Of a stretch of 64,000 nucleotides of DNA, positions 1 through 7,711 are shown piece after piece. The position numbers and the translations under genes are program-made. How positions within the stretch are numbered: position 1 is the first letter of the stretch; each line of letters begins with the position of its first letter. The notes beneath the pieces were generated by a model. It did not search any database. It was not told the origin of the DNA and saw only the letters and a program-made list of their open reading frames with translations. The stretch is from IMG/VR virus record IMGVR_UViG_3300028800_000006, positions 38,928 to 102,927 of that record; one strand, 5' to 3'. The stretch comes from a virus.

Positions 1-2
1 TG

Positions 3-56
3 CAGATCCAGGTGTCGATCGTGCTGATGGCCGAGCGCCAGCGGATCGTGGGATAG
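3..56 (+). CDS. 3' end of a protein running in from the left edge
   Basis: An open frame enters from the window edge and ends at TAG 54-56 after 17 codons. It reads through without a stop and lies 3 nt before the next start, so it is probably the tail of the upstream gene. Too little remains to name it. Confidence 0.5.
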   Translation, partial: QIQVSIVLMAERQRIVG

Positions 57-59
57 CGT

Positions 60-635
60 GTGTTTCCGTTGCTTCTGCTCGGGGTCGCCGGAGTCGTTGC
101 AGCTGCAGTAGGGCTGACCGGCGGACCGAACCTCGCCCGCGCGGCCGTTGCGCTGAAGCAGCCGCTCGCGTACGTGGGTAGCGCCTCGAAGTGGGCCAAG
201 AAGCGGGGCCTGCCGCTCGACTGGGTCTTGACCACGATCTTGGTCGAGTCGAACGGCAATCCACGAGCGGCTGGCGACTCCGATGGCCGCTCGGTCGGCC
301 TCATGCAGGTGAACGCTGTGGCACACGCGGCCGAGCTGAAGGCAGCCGGGCTCTCGCGCGAAAGCCTGTTCGACCCGGAGACGAACATCGAATGGGGCAC
401 GAAGTATCTCGTGCAGTTTCGAGATGACGTGCAGGCTGCACTCGGTGGCCGCTCCCTGCCCGCGCCGCTCGACGAGTTGGTGCGCCTCTCGTACAAGGGC
501 CCGGCGGCTGTGACTGGAGCGCTGAAGCGAGGGCAGAACCCGGTGACGACGCTTTCCTGGGCGCCTGCAGCCATCGCGAACTGGCGACAGCGGCGGTCAC
601 AGGTGCTGGCGGCACTCCGCCCGAGCGTGAGTTGA
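60..635 (+). CDS. Lytic transglycosylase (SLT/GH23-like) with N-terminal membrane anchor
   Basis: This 191-aa protein would cleave peptidoglycan glycan strands at the cell envelope. Residues 1-30 form a hydrophobic signal or anchor segment. The SLT core follows: catalytic-type Glu63 in ILVESNGNP, then SVGLMQVN at 78-85 and NIEWGTKYL at 109-117, which are classical lysozyme-like motifs. Start is GTG at 60, just behind the previous stop. The length suits a virion-associated or entry muralytic enzyme. The family call is firm; its stage of use (entry or release) is inferred. Confidence 0.85.
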   Translation: MFPLLLLGVAGVVAAAVGLTGGPNLARAAVALKQPLAYVGSASKWAKKRGLPLDWVLTTILVESNGNPRAAGDSDGRSVGLMQVNAVAHAAELKAAGLSRESLFDPETNIEWGTKYLVQFRDDVQAALGGRSLPAPLDELVRLSYKGPAAVTGALKRGQNPVTTLSWAPAAIANWRQRRSQVLAALRPSVS

Positions 636-661
636 CCCGCCCACGCCGCGCGGCGTATCCT
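632..661 (+). promoter_or_regulatory. Promoter of leaderless type for 669
   Basis: TTGACC (632-637), 18-nt spacer, TATCCT (656-661), then 7 nt to ATG 669. Transcription would start at or next to the start codon. Confidence 0.6.
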
Positions 662-668
662 GGACGGC

Positions 669-1118
669 ATGATCTCGCGGACCTACGTGGTGTTGATGCC
701 CTCGGGCGGGGAGGCGGCCACACCCGTCAACATCCCCGTGCAGGATGATCCCGGCCTGCCCACCGCGCCAGCCACCCAAGGCAGCGCGGCCTGGTTCGAG
801 TGGCGCGGGCGCCCGCTGCGCTTCGAGACAGTAGCAGGGGATCCTGGATTCGTTCCGCGGCTGCGGCTCGGCTTTGGATTCAGTATCGTGCCATTGGTGT
901 CGCTTGCGACGCCTATCTCGACGGTGGTTCCGTCCGTCGCGTTTTCGGAGTCGCTCGTGCAGGACATGAGCATCCTCACGGTGCCAGTGCTCGCCGATCC
1001 AAGTGGGATGCCGGCGATTCAGCTCACCGGGAGCAGCAGCACCGCCGGGCACACGTACCTCGTGACGCTTCAGATCATGGAAGCCAAGGACGAGGACCGC
1101 ACGGCCGAGGGGACGTAG
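669..1118 (+). CDS. Hypothetical protein, 149 aa, beta-rich
   Basis: No family recognised. The protein is rich in Ser, Thr, Val and Pro, has no clear membrane segment, and ends in an acidic/charged tail (KDEDRTAEGT), as expected of a small beta-structured virion or secreted component. ATG 669 is supported by a promoter box 7 nt upstream. It heads a string of genes reaching at least 3334. Confidence 0.6.
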   Translation: MISRTYVVLMPSGGEAATPVNIPVQDDPGLPTAPATQGSAAWFEWRGRPLRFETVAGDPGFVPRLRLGFGFSIVPLVSLATPISTVVPSVAFSESLVQDMSILTVPVLADPSGMPAIQLTGSSSTAGHTYLVTLQIMEAKDEDRTAEGT

Positions 1119-1122
1119 GCTG

Positions 1123-1350
1123 ATGGCGAAGGCAAACTATCGCGTCTGTTGGTGGTACAGCAACGACACGCAGTCGCTCAACCCCACGTGCCGCACGCTG
1201 TCTGGAAAGCAGCACAAGTCGCGCCGTGAGGCGGCAGAAACAGCGCTCATGCAGAACCCTCATGCGCTTGTGCGCGTGCGGGGAACAGCAGGAAGAGCAC
1301 ACGGCACCGAGTACCGCTTGATCAAGGGAAAAGTGAGGCGGGTCGGATGA
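1123..1350 (+). CDS. Small basic hypothetical protein, 75 aa
   Basis: A Lys/Arg-rich protein with two Cys (CWWYS near residue 9 and PTCRT near residue 22) and a basic end (KGKVRRVG). No family recognised. It begins 4 nt after the previous stop and overlaps the next start, so it is translated as part of the same transcript. Similar short basic proteins occur at 41.3-44.5 kb. Confidence 0.6.
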   Translation: MAKANYRVCWWYSNDTQSLNPTCRTLSGKQHKSRREAAETALMQNPHALVRVRGTAGRAHGTEYRLIKGKVRRVG

Positions 1351-1796
1351 TCACCCGTCAGCTCGGCGCCGGCTACGCGATCGTCCCCGTCCCGCCCGTG
1401 CCCGACTGGAACACGAGCGCTGGCGGCGGCCCCATCAGCCGGTCGTCGCAATCGTCTGTGCCAGCCGGCGCCGGCAACTACGTGTGGCGCAGCCCGCTCA
1501 ACGTCGTGCGCGAGGCGGAGCCCGGCGCGGGCTGGTGGCAGGATCTCGCGGCCACGAAGATGTTCCTGCCCGACGGCCGGCTCGTGGACGCGAAGCCGTT
1601 TGCCTACGACCAGTTCCGCGGCGGCCCGGACATCATCCAGCCGATCGTGACTCAGTCGTCTCGCCTGCTCTCGCCGTCGTTCGTGGCGATGTGCCTGGGC
1701 GCAGCCGCCGGGTACAAGCTGTCTCGCGACAATCACGTGCTGCACGCGGTCGGCGGCGCGATCGTCGGAGGCTTGCTCGGGCGCGTGTTCGGGTGA
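1347..1796 (+). CDS. Membrane protein with C-terminal glycine zipper
   Basis: 149 aa. The N-terminal two thirds are Pro/Gly/Trp-rich and soluble. The last 40 residues are small and hydrophobic with GxxxG spacing (AVGGAIVGGLLG), typical of a membrane-inserting glycine zipper. ATGA overlap with the preceding gene and GTGA overlap with the following one. Possibly a virion membrane protein; function unknown. Confidence 0.6.
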   Translation: MITRQLGAGYAIVPVPPVPDWNTSAGGGPISRSSQSSVPAGAGNYVWRSPLNVVREAEPGAGWWQDLAATKMFLPDGRLVDAKPFAYDQFRGGPDIIQPIVTQSSRLLSPSFVAMCLGAAAGYKLSRDNHVLHAVGGAIVGGLLGRVFG

Positions 1797-2140
1797 GCGC
1801 CGTGGCGGAGATTGTCACGGTCGTGTGTGACACCAAGGACGGACGTGCTACACGTGTCGAGCGGCGCATGCGCGACGTGCTTGGCGACGAGGGAATCGAC
1901 TGGATTCTTGGATCGCACGATCCGAAAAGTACAGACGCTACGGCGCTCCTCGCAGCTAACGCGCTGGCCCGTGACCGGCTGGTTGGCGAAGGCTTTACGG
2001 GAGCTACTGGCGCCGCTCTCCCGTTTTTGCCCGGACGGCCATACACCGCAGAGAGCGCAAGCACGAGATGCTGCGCCTGCGAAAGGTTGATGCCCGTGTC
2101 AGCCGGTGAGCACGTCACGGAGCCTGCCCATGCCACTTGA
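1793..2140 (+). CDS. WIxGHH-family small protein with C-terminal extension
   Basis: 115 aa from GTG 1793, overlapping the previous stop (GTGA). It carries the family signature DEGIDWILGSHDPKSTDA followed by LLAANALARD at about residues 33-60, plus an unrelated tail of some 50 residues with a Cys-Cys-x-Cys cluster. It is one of at least 12 paralogues in the window; see findings. Function unknown. Confidence 0.7.
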   Translation: MSAVAEIVTVVCDTKDGRATRVERRMRDVLGDEGIDWILGSHDPKSTDATALLAANALARDRLVGEGFTGATGAALPFLPGRPYTAESASTRCCACERLMPVSAGEHVTEPAHAT

Positions 2141-2912
2141 TGCAAACGAAAAAGCGCTGATCATGAAGCGCCGAGCCGCTGCAGGCTGGGACGCGCCTAG
2201 CGGCGTTCCCGATGGCCGCTACCGTGTCGGCCCTGGGGGCAAGCTCAGGCGGGTGAACCTCGGTGTGGCAGATCAAGCACAGGATCTGCTCGCGAACATG
2301 CGCGTGAACTGGCAGGCACGCGGTGTGCTTGGGATCATCGCTGACAAGATCCATCAAGGGTATGCGGTCGCCGAGACGTTCCCGTGGTCAGCTTCATCCC
2401 ACCTATGGCAGTCGCTTCCAGATGTTGTGCGAGGTGTCCAGACACCGAAAGAGGCGGCGATTGATCTGCTGAATCAAGCGAACACCTACGCGCAGAAGAT
2501 CTACGCGACGATTCCAAACGACAGCGCGCCTGTGTCAGCGCAGACACGCCGGACTGTCACAATTGCCGTGAAAAACGCGACGAAGGCGGTGAAGCTCGTT
2601 TCCAGCGCGGCTAACGATCTGAACGCGAGCATGCTGCGCGAGATCCTGGAATATCTGGCGCAGAAAACGAAAGAGGCGGCCGATTACCTCGCGAACAAGG
2701 CGAAGGACAAGTTCGGCTTCGACATCCCAAAGCCGATCATCTACGCGACACTGGCGTTGCTGGGTGTCACGACGCTGTTTATCGCCGCCAAGCTCGTGCA
2801 CACTGTGGTGCTGGGCCGGGCAAGGCTGGCTGAGGCGGAGGAAGAGGCGATCCAGATCGCAGACTCTTCTCGGCGCAAGAAGGCTTCGCGGAAGGTCGCC
2901 ACGATTTCGTAG
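2130..2912 (+). CDS. Helical single-span membrane protein, 260 aa
   Basis: A mainly helical, Ala/Lys-rich protein with a hydrophobic segment near residues 205-227 (IIYATLALLGVTTLFIAAKL) and a basic end (SRRKKASRK). Such architecture would suit a protein tying the virion interior to a membrane, but no homology is recognised. ATG 2130 is chosen; GTG 2106 in the same frame is an alternative and would overlap the previous gene more. Confidence 0.65.
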   Translation: MPLDANEKALIMKRRAAAGWDAPSGVPDGRYRVGPGGKLRRVNLGVADQAQDLLANMRVNWQARGVLGIIADKIHQGYAVAETFPWSASSHLWQSLPDVVRGVQTPKEAAIDLLNQANTYAQKIYATIPNDSAPVSAQTRRTVTIAVKNATKAVKLVSSAANDLNASMLREILEYLAQKTKEAADYLANKAKDKFGFDIPKPIIYATLALLGVTTLFIAAKLVHTVVLGRARLAEAEEEAIQIADSSRRKKASRKVATIS

Positions 2913-2920
2913 GAGATCAC

Positions 2921-3334
2921 ATGGTTTCAGTCACCAACACGAATCTAGGCTTCTCGATCACTTCGGCGATCAAGAGCGTCGGCAAGACCGCGATCAAGGC
3001 GCAGGGGGCTGTGTTCAAGGCGACTGGTGTGGCCTCGAAGATCCCGGGCGTGTCTCAGGGAGCGAACGCGATCGTGCCAGGCTCCGGACGGATCCTCTCG
3101 GCCGGCGGCCAGCTCGACTCGATCGTGGGCGACAAGCTCTTGAGTGTGGGGAGCGGCAGCGGGGGCACGACGACAGCGACTGCTGTTGATCCTGGAACGG
3201 GCGGCGATCCTGGTGTGCCAGCGCAGCCGGGGAAGCGCGGCGGCTCGAAGCAGCTCATCAAGGGTGTGCCGAACACGACGTTGGCCATCGCAGGCGGCGG
3301 GCTCCTGGTGCTGCTTCTCGTGCTGAAGCGGTAG
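2921..3334 (+). CDS. LGFSITS-type single-span membrane protein
   Basis: 137 aa. The N-terminus carries LGFSITSAIKSVGK, nearly the same as the protein at 49540. The middle is Gly/Ala/Ser-rich, and the C-terminus is one hydrophobic span ending in Leu-Lys-Arg (LVLLLVLKR). The shared plan (conserved N-terminal motif, low-complexity middle, C-terminal membrane span with a basic end) suggests a virion membrane component. GGAG precedes ATG 2921 at normal distance, so translation here is Shine-Dalgarno led. Confidence 0.7.
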   Translation: MVSVTNTNLGFSITSAIKSVGKTAIKAQGAVFKATGVASKIPGVSQGANAIVPGSGRILSAGGQLDSIVGDKLLSVGSGSGGTTTATAVDPGTGGDPGVPAQPGKRGGSKQLIKGVPNTTLAIAGGGLLVLLLVLKR

Positions 3335-3338
3335 GGGT

Positions 3339-3367
3339 TTGCTGCCAGACGACTGGCGTTCTACACT
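3339..3367 (+). promoter_or_regulatory. Promoter of leaderless type for 3374
   Basis: TTGCTG (3339-3344), 17-nt spacer, TACACT (3362-3367), then 6 nt to ATG 3374. Confidence 0.5.
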
Positions 3368-3373
3368 CGTGGA

Positions 3374-3547
3374 ATGACCGGACAGCCGAAATCGAACGCA
3401 GGAACCATCGCGGCCGTGATCGGCGGCCTCGCGGCCGTAGGCGGGCTCGTCGCCGCGGGTGTGGCTTCGTCGAGGAAGCCGGCGCCGCGCCTGGGCGGAG
3501 TGCGGCGGCCGGGGCTCGTTAAGAAGCCGTGCGGGTGTGGGCGGTGA
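3374..3547 (+). CDS. Small membrane protein, 57 aa
   Basis: A single hydrophobic stretch (IAAVIGGLAAVGGLVAAGVA, about residues 12-31) is followed by a basic tail ending CGCGR. ATG 3374 sits 6 nt behind a -10-like box, which supports this as a real gene despite its size. GTGA overlap with the next gene. Unknown function. Confidence 0.65.
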   Translation: MTGQPKSNAGTIAAVIGGLAAVGGLVAAGVASSRKPAPRLGGVRRPGLVKKPCGCGR

Positions 3548-3747
3548 CGGCAGCGCAGCGCAAGGAGGCTGCTCGGCTTGCACACGCTGTGCGGAAGATG
3601 GCGCGTGAGGGCGATTGCGGGCACGCATCCAATCTCGTCTACATCATGAGGAAGAAAGGGCTCGTCAGCCCTCGCCTAGAGAACGCTCTCCACCGCGTTG
3701 TTGGCCTGTGCGGCGTACGCGCTCGGGGCTGGCCAACAGACTTCTAA
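3544..3747 (+). CDS. Small basic helical protein, 67 aa
   Basis: Starts at GTG 3544, overlapping the previous stop. Rich in Arg, Lys and Ala with a predicted helix (AAQRKEAARLAHAVRKM) and two Cys. Nucleic-acid binding is possible but not shown. No family recognised. Confidence 0.55.
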   Translation: MTAAQRKEAARLAHAVRKMAREGDCGHASNLVYIMRKKGLVSPRLENALHRVVGLCGVRARGWPTDF

Positions 3748-3753
3748 AGCTAA

Positions 3754-3927
3754 TCATCGCCGCCAGTGAACCGGCCCGCCCATCCAACTGAACAGGATCA
3801 CCAGCAGAACAATCAGCAGCACGACGTGCAGTAGGTTGTTCCCCCGCACCGCAGGCGGCCCGGCCCAGTAGCCTCCGCCCCAACCGGCAAACACCACGAG
3901 CAGGATGATGAGTAGAGGCCACGGCAT
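3754..3927 (-). CDS. Two-span small membrane protein (DUF3309-like)
   Basis: 57 aa from ATG 3927, with two hydrophobic segments (WPLLIILLVVFAGWGGG and LLHVVLLIVLLVILFSW). Size and layout recall the DUF3309 family of tiny membrane proteins, which have no known role. GGAG lies upstream. Its start codon and that of the plus-strand gene at 3926 share a single CATG, an unusual head-to-head arrangement. Confidence 0.5.
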   Translation of the reverse strand: MPWPLLIILLVVFAGWGGGYWAGPPAVRGNNLLHVVLLIVLLVILFSWMGGPVHWRR

Positions 3928-4195
3928 GGACTCCAGGCTGAGTACGATGGTGCCGGTAAGCAAGTACACGTGGGTGGGGCTGACCGATTGGCCTGAAAAG
4001 CCGAACAGCACAGTGTGCTTATGTAGCAGCGCCGTTCATGGACGGGACGAACACGAGGGGATTCTGTGGATTCGTGGAGTGCACACCGAAGCCACTGAGG
4101 ACGGCCGTGCGCTACTGGCCGCATACGCGCTGTCTGATTTGGAGGCGCCGCTCCTGCCGATCAGCGATCCGCGGCTTGCTTCAGCAGCTCTTTGA
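3926..4195 (+). CDS. WIxGHH-family small protein
   Basis: 89 aa. The C-terminal half carries DEHEGILWIRGVHTEATEDG followed by ALLAAYALSD, aligning with the 11 other family members. The start is uncertain: ATG 3905, 3926 or 3947 are in frame, and 3926 fits the usual family length. The last 35 nt overlap the end of the thioredoxin-like gene on the other strand. Confidence 0.6.
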   Translation: MDSRLSTMVPVSKYTWVGLTDWPEKPNSTVCLCSSAVHGRDEHEGILWIRGVHTEATEDGRALLAAYALSDLEAPLLPISDPRLASAAL

Positions 4196-4445
4196 TCGCT
4201 GCGTTCCCGAGCGCGCCGACGAACCGCTTCAGCCGGCCCTGCTTGTCCATCACGATCGTGGTCGGCGTGGCCTTCACCCCGAGCTTGTCGCCGAAGTGCG
4301 CGGCCTTGGTGTCCTGCTGCACGTCGTAGATGCCGATCGGGATCACGCGGCGATACGGCCCGGCCAGCTCCTTGAACCGCGGCAGGTACTCCTCGCAGGC
4401 GCCACAGCCGTGCATCGCGAAGACGAAGACTGCAGGGTTCGCCAC
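4161..4445 (-). CDS. Thioredoxin-like protein
   Basis: 94 aa from GTG 4445. It has the redox motif CGAC within AMHGCGACEEYLPRF near residues 10-25, a later cis-Pro segment (VKATPTTIVMD), and ends in a basic helix. This is the minimal thioredoxin fold. It lies 2 nt after the stop of the membrane protein 4448-4726, so the two are probably co-expressed. It may form or reshuffle disulfides in a virion or envelope protein; that role is inferred. Confidence 0.8.
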   Translation of the reverse strand: MANPAVFVFAMHGCGACEEYLPRFKELAGPYRRVIPIGIYDVQQDTKAAHFGDKLGVKATPTTIVMDKQGRLKRFVGALGNAAIKELLKQAADR

Positions 4446-4447
4446 GG

Positions 4448-4726
4448 CTACGGCTTCCGGCAAGCCTCGAACGACCGCCCAGCGGCGCTCATGAGCTGGC
4501 GGCCGGCGAAGTAGAGCGCGCCCGCGCCAAGCAGCGACACGATGCCGGCCGCGCCGCGCCCCTTCAGCAGCTTGTACGTGCCGAAGAGCGCCACAGGCAC
4601 GCTCGACAGACCTGTGACAGCGCCAGTGACGAGCAGAGGGCGAGCTTGCTCGGCGCACTCGATGTCGGTCGTGGACGGCGCGGCACCCAGGTAGTCGGAA
4701 CCGCTCAGTGTGTAGATCTCGGCCAT
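4448..4726 (-). CDS. Membrane protein, two spans, 92 aa
   Basis: Residues about 30-52 (LLVTGAVTGLSSVPVALFG) and 60-77 (GIVSLLGAGALYFAG) are hydrophobic. No family recognised. ATG 4726 is set by a TATCCT box 6 nt upstream. It is followed closely by the thioredoxin-like gene, forming a two-gene operon divergent from the glycosyltransferase. Confidence 0.6.
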   Translation of the reverse strand: MAEIYTLSGSDYLGAAPSTTDIECAEQARPLLVTGAVTGLSSVPVALFGTYKLLKGRGAAGIVSLLGAGALYFAGRQLMSAAGRSFEACRKP

Positions 4727-4732
4727 GAAGAG

Positions 4733-4762
4733 AGGATAGACGACGCAGCCGTGCACCGTCCA
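4733..4762 (-). promoter_or_regulatory. Promoter of leaderless type for 4726 (-)
   Basis: On the minus strand: TGGACG (4757-4762), 18-nt spacer, TATCCT (4733-4738), 6 nt to ATG 4726. Its -35 lies 1 nt from the -35 of the divergent promoter for 4800. Confidence 0.5.
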
Positions 4763-4763
4763 G

Positions 4764-4792
4764 TTGCCCTCCTGCTAGTTAACTGGCATCAT
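4764..4792 (+). promoter_or_regulatory. Promoter of leaderless type for 4800
   Basis: TTGCCC (4764-4769), 17-nt spacer containing TAGTTAACTGG, CATCAT (4787-4792), 7 nt to ATG 4800. The same TAGTTAACTGGCA string precedes the gene at 15875. Confidence 0.5.
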
Positions 4793-4799
4793 GCCGCGC

Positions 4800-5939
4800 A
4801 TGCCGACCATTCACGTTCTCGCGCCGCACCACACGATCGCAAACGACGAGTACAGCCACTGCGCGTTCACCGGCAAGGCCCGCCGGTTCGCGGCGATGAT
4901 GAAGCCATTCGGCTACACGGTGCACGAGTACAGCAACGCCGGCTCGCAGAGTGCTGCCGACGTGAAGCACGTGATGTTGAACTCCGCCGAGTTTGCGGCG
5001 CACATCAAACCCGAGCACGAGAGCCCTGGCGCGCAGGCCAATCCGCACACGCCCGCTGGAGTGATCTTCCGGCAGCGCCTGTCGCGTGCACTGGCCGAGT
5101 ACGCCAAGCCAGGCGACATCGTGGCCCACATCTGGACGTCGTACTGGGAACTCATTCGGGACTTCCCGCGACTGAACCACATCGAGACCGGCATCGGCTA
5201 CCCCAACGACGGGATCGGCGCGTACCGCATCTTCGAGAGCTACGCGTGGATGCACTTTCATTGGGGGCGCTACTGCTCACCGGGCGGAGTGGTGCCGATG
5301 ACCCAGCAGAGCTACGACATCGACAAGAATCCAGCCTGCACGTGGGTGGTGCCGAACTACTACGACCCGGCTGACTGGCCTTTCGTTGGCGAGCCGGAGA
5401 ATTACGTGGCGTTCATGCATCGCTTCGTCGTCGACAAGGGCATCGAAATGCTGCGCGAGGTGATCAAGGCGTGGGACAAGAAGCATCCTGGCGACGGGAT
5501 GAAGTTCGTGCTCGCCGGGATGGGAGGCTACGCGCAGTGGCTCGCGGCGGGGGATTTCACGCCGGCTGAGATGGCGCGTATCGACTACCGTGGCGTGGTG
5601 AACGGGAGAGCGCGGGCCGAGCTGGTCGGGAAGGCGCGGGCGATGTTGATGCCATCGATCTTCGTCGAGCCGTTCGGTGGGTCTGGCGTCGAGGCGCAGG
5701 TGACCGGGACACCGTTGATCGGCCCGGACTTCGGAGCCTTCACCGAGACGATCGAGGACGAGGCGACCGGGTTTCGCTGCCGCACGGTCGATGATTACGT
5801 GCAGGCGATCGAAGACGCGCCGAAACTGGTGCGTCCGTACATCTCACAGCGGGCACGGAAGCTCTACTCGTTGGAGGCGTGCGGCGTGAAGTACGACAAG
5901 ATCTTCAAGCGGATCACGACACAGGCGGGCGTGCGGTGA
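4800..5939 (+). CDS. GT4-type glycosyltransferase
   Basis: 379 aa, GT-B fold. The C-terminal half has the nucleotide-sugar binding E-x7-E element (EPFGGSGVE) followed by TGTPLIGPDFGAFTE, typical of GT4 enzymes. The N-terminal half contains the acceptor-side domain. An upstream in-frame ATG at 4791 overlaps the -10 box, so ATG 4800 is preferred. One of five glycosyltransferase-like genes in the window; likely substrate is a phage surface protein or host glycan, which is inferred. Confidence 0.8.
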   Translation: MPTIHVLAPHHTIANDEYSHCAFTGKARRFAAMMKPFGYTVHEYSNAGSQSAADVKHVMLNSAEFAAHIKPEHESPGAQANPHTPAGVIFRQRLSRALAEYAKPGDIVAHIWTSYWELIRDFPRLNHIETGIGYPNDGIGAYRIFESYAWMHFHWGRYCSPGGVVPMTQQSYDIDKNPACTWVVPNYYDPADWPFVGEPENYVAFMHRFVVDKGIEMLREVIKAWDKKHPGDGMKFVLAGMGGYAQWLAAGDFTPAEMARIDYRGVVNGRARAELVGKARAMLMPSIFVEPFGGSGVEAQVTGTPLIGPDFGAFTETIEDEATGFRCRTVDDYVQAIEDAPKLVRPYISQRARKLYSLEACGVKYDKIFKRITTQAGVR

Positions 5940-5940
5940 T

Positions 5941-5970
5941 TTGACGGCCCCCGCAGGCCCCGCTTACAAT
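5941..5970 (+). promoter_or_regulatory. Promoter of leaderless type for 5978
   Basis: TTGACG (5941-5946), 18-nt spacer, TACAAT (5965-5970), 7 nt to ATG 5978. The best -10 match in the window. Confidence 0.65.
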
Positions 5971-5977
5971 CGTAAGC

Positions 5978-6625
5978 ATGCACCCGTTTTTGCTGTTACT
6001 CGGAACCGCCGCCGTCACCTACTCGCAGATGCTCGGGCACACCTGGATTGCCGGTGTGGTTGCCGTCATCGGTGGTCTTCTGCAGGCGCTGGCCAAGCGG
6101 GCCAAGATCCCGATGATGCGCTCATTGCCGACGTTCGCACCTGCCGGCTCTGGCCCCGCCATCGCGCTGTCCTTGCTGTTCCTGGTCGCTGGAGCGGTGC
6201 TGATCGCCATTCCGATCGCAGCCACGACGCAATTCGGGATTGCGGCGCGGATCTTCTTCCCTGTGCTTGGCAGCGGCGCGCTCATGATGTTCGACTCTGC
6301 CGATCTGGTCGGCGTGACCACGCCGACGTCTGCCGCAGCGCTGCTGGCGGCCCTGATGCTGCCCTTCGCCTGCGCTCACGTGCAGCCGGTGACGAACTGC
6401 GTGGAGGGTCAGCTCGGCAACCAGGGGCCCGTCATCATTGCAGAGGTCGAGGCCGATCTGGCAGCGAGAAACTTGGAAGATCTGGCGCTCGTAGCCGGCC
6501 GCATCGGATGGGTGACGCTGGGCTGCATCCTCGATGACCTGGAGGCCAAGGGAAAGCTAACCCCAGTGCAGCTGGACACCTCGCGGAAGTTCAAGACAGA
6601 GAATCGCGCCAAGCTGCACGAGTGA
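5978..6625 (+). CDS. Multi-span membrane protein, 215 aa
   Basis: Four or five hydrophobic segments occupy residues 1-130 (for example ALSLLFLVAGAVLIAIPIA), followed by a soluble helical domain of about 85 residues. No family recognised. The stop overlaps the start of the lipoprotein gene (TGATG). Could be holin-like or a virion membrane protein, but neither is shown. Confidence 0.6.
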   Translation: MHPFLLLLGTAAVTYSQMLGHTWIAGVVAVIGGLLQALAKRAKIPMMRSLPTFAPAGSGPAIALSLLFLVAGAVLIAIPIAATTQFGIAARIFFPVLGSGALMMFDSADLVGVTTPTSAAALLAALMLPFACAHVQPVTNCVEGQLGNQGPVIIAEVEADLAARNLEDLALVAGRIGWVTLGCILDDLEAKGKLTPVQLDTSRKFKTENRAKLHE

Positions 6626-6936
6626 TGCGTTTCCTGCTCGCCATACTGGCCGCGTCGATGGTGCTCGGGACCACGGGGTGCCCGAAGCCGTCGCCGACCC
6701 CGGTCGTACCTGTCGTTCCGGCAGATCCGACGTGTGGGCTGGATCAGGCTGCGCATGACGACCTCGTAGACAGCGTGGTGGGCGATCTGAACGGGCTCGA
6801 CACGGCGTTGACGGTCGAGCGGGCACACTACTCGATAGCAACTGTGGGCTGCGTTGTGGACGAGGTCATCGGTGACTTCCACAACGCGCCCGATCTGATT
6901 GCGGCTGCTCAGCAGTGGCGTCAAGCGAACCCATAA
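6625..6936 (+). CDS. Small lipoprotein (spanin-like candidate)
   Basis: 103 aa. The N-terminal signal ends in a lipobox (VLGTTGC near residue 19), followed by a Pro-rich linker (PSPTPVVPVVPADP). The rest is helical and acidic with two more Cys. A short outer-membrane lipoprotein next to a peptidase and lysozyme would suit an o-spanin, but that is inference from position and form. Confidence 0.6.
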   Translation: MRFLLAILAASMVLGTTGCPKPSPTPVVPVVPADPTCGLDQAAHDDLVDSVVGDLNGLDTALTVERAHYSIATVGCVVDEVIGDFHNAPDLIAAAQQWRQANP

Positions 6937-6951
6937 GGAGGAAACCTCACG

Positions 6952-7707
6952 ATGATCGATTTCAGCGCGATGAAGCTCGGCAAGCAGGCAGCTGTCCACG
7001 ATCCGCGCACGCTGCGGCTCGCCGACTACGTGACGAACGCGCTCAAGCCGCCTCCGCGCATCGACTGGAGCACGAAGGTCACGAACCTTGGGATGATGCT
7101 GAACGACAGCCTGGGCGACTGCACGATCGCGGCGGCGGGGCACATGATCCAGACCTGGACAGCCAACAACGGCAGCCAGATCGTTCTGCCCGACAGTGCC
7201 ATCCTGCAGGGCTACGAAACCTTCTGCGGGTACAACCCGAGCGACCCGAGCACCGATCAGGGCGGTGTGGAGGTCACGGTGCTCAACGGGCTGAGGAAGG
7301 TCGGGCTGGGCGGCCACAAGATCTACGCCTACGTGGCGCAGGAGCCGGGCAGCCGGGCGCACATCGAGCTGTCCGTCGACTTGCTGGGCGGCTGCTATCT
7401 GGGAGTCGAGCTGCCGCGCTCGGCGCAGAACCAGCGCGTGTGGAGCGTGCCTCCAGGCGGGCCGCACGGCGATGGCGCTCCCGGATCATGGGGGGGTCAC
7501 GCGATCCCCGCGGTCGCTTACGGGCCGGCAGGCATCACAGTCATCACGTGGGGGCAGCTCCTCACCATGACCTGGAAGTTCTTCACCACGTATTGCACCG
7601 AGGCGTACGGCGTGCTCAGCCAGGACTGGGCGAACGGCGCGAAGACTGCGCCGAGCGGCTTCGACTTCGCTCAGCTGCAGGCGGACCTGGCGGCCATCAC
7701 GGCGTAA
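6952..7707 (+). CDS. Papain-like (C1-type) cysteine peptidase
   Basis: 251 aa. NDSLGDCTIAAAGHMI at residues 51-66 places the nucleophile Cys57 at the start of a helix, and SWGGHAIPAVAYG supplies the catalytic His183. This is the typical arrangement of papain-like proteins found in phage and plasmid genomes. A very strong Shine-Dalgarno (AAGGAGG) lies upstream, so this gene is probably highly expressed. It sits between a lipoprotein and a GH25 lysozyme; cleavage of cell-wall peptides or virion proteins is inferred. Confidence 0.7.
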   Translation: MIDFSAMKLGKQAAVHDPRTLRLADYVTNALKPPPRIDWSTKVTNLGMMLNDSLGDCTIAAAGHMIQTWTANNGSQIVLPDSAILQGYETFCGYNPSDPSTDQGGVEVTVLNGLRKVGLGGHKIYAYVAQEPGSRAHIELSVDLLGGCYLGVELPRSAQNQRVWSVPPGGPHGDGAPGSWGGHAIPAVAYGPAGITVITWGQLLTMTWKFFTTYCTEAYGVLSQDWANGAKTAPSGFDFAQLQADLAAITA

Positions 7708-7711
7708 AGAG

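Noticed and set aside
4646-5374. 242-codon plus-strand frame overlapping the GT4 gene start
   Set aside because: It overlaps a well-supported glycosyltransferase and a promoter pair; composition is Arg/His-rich as in shadow frames.
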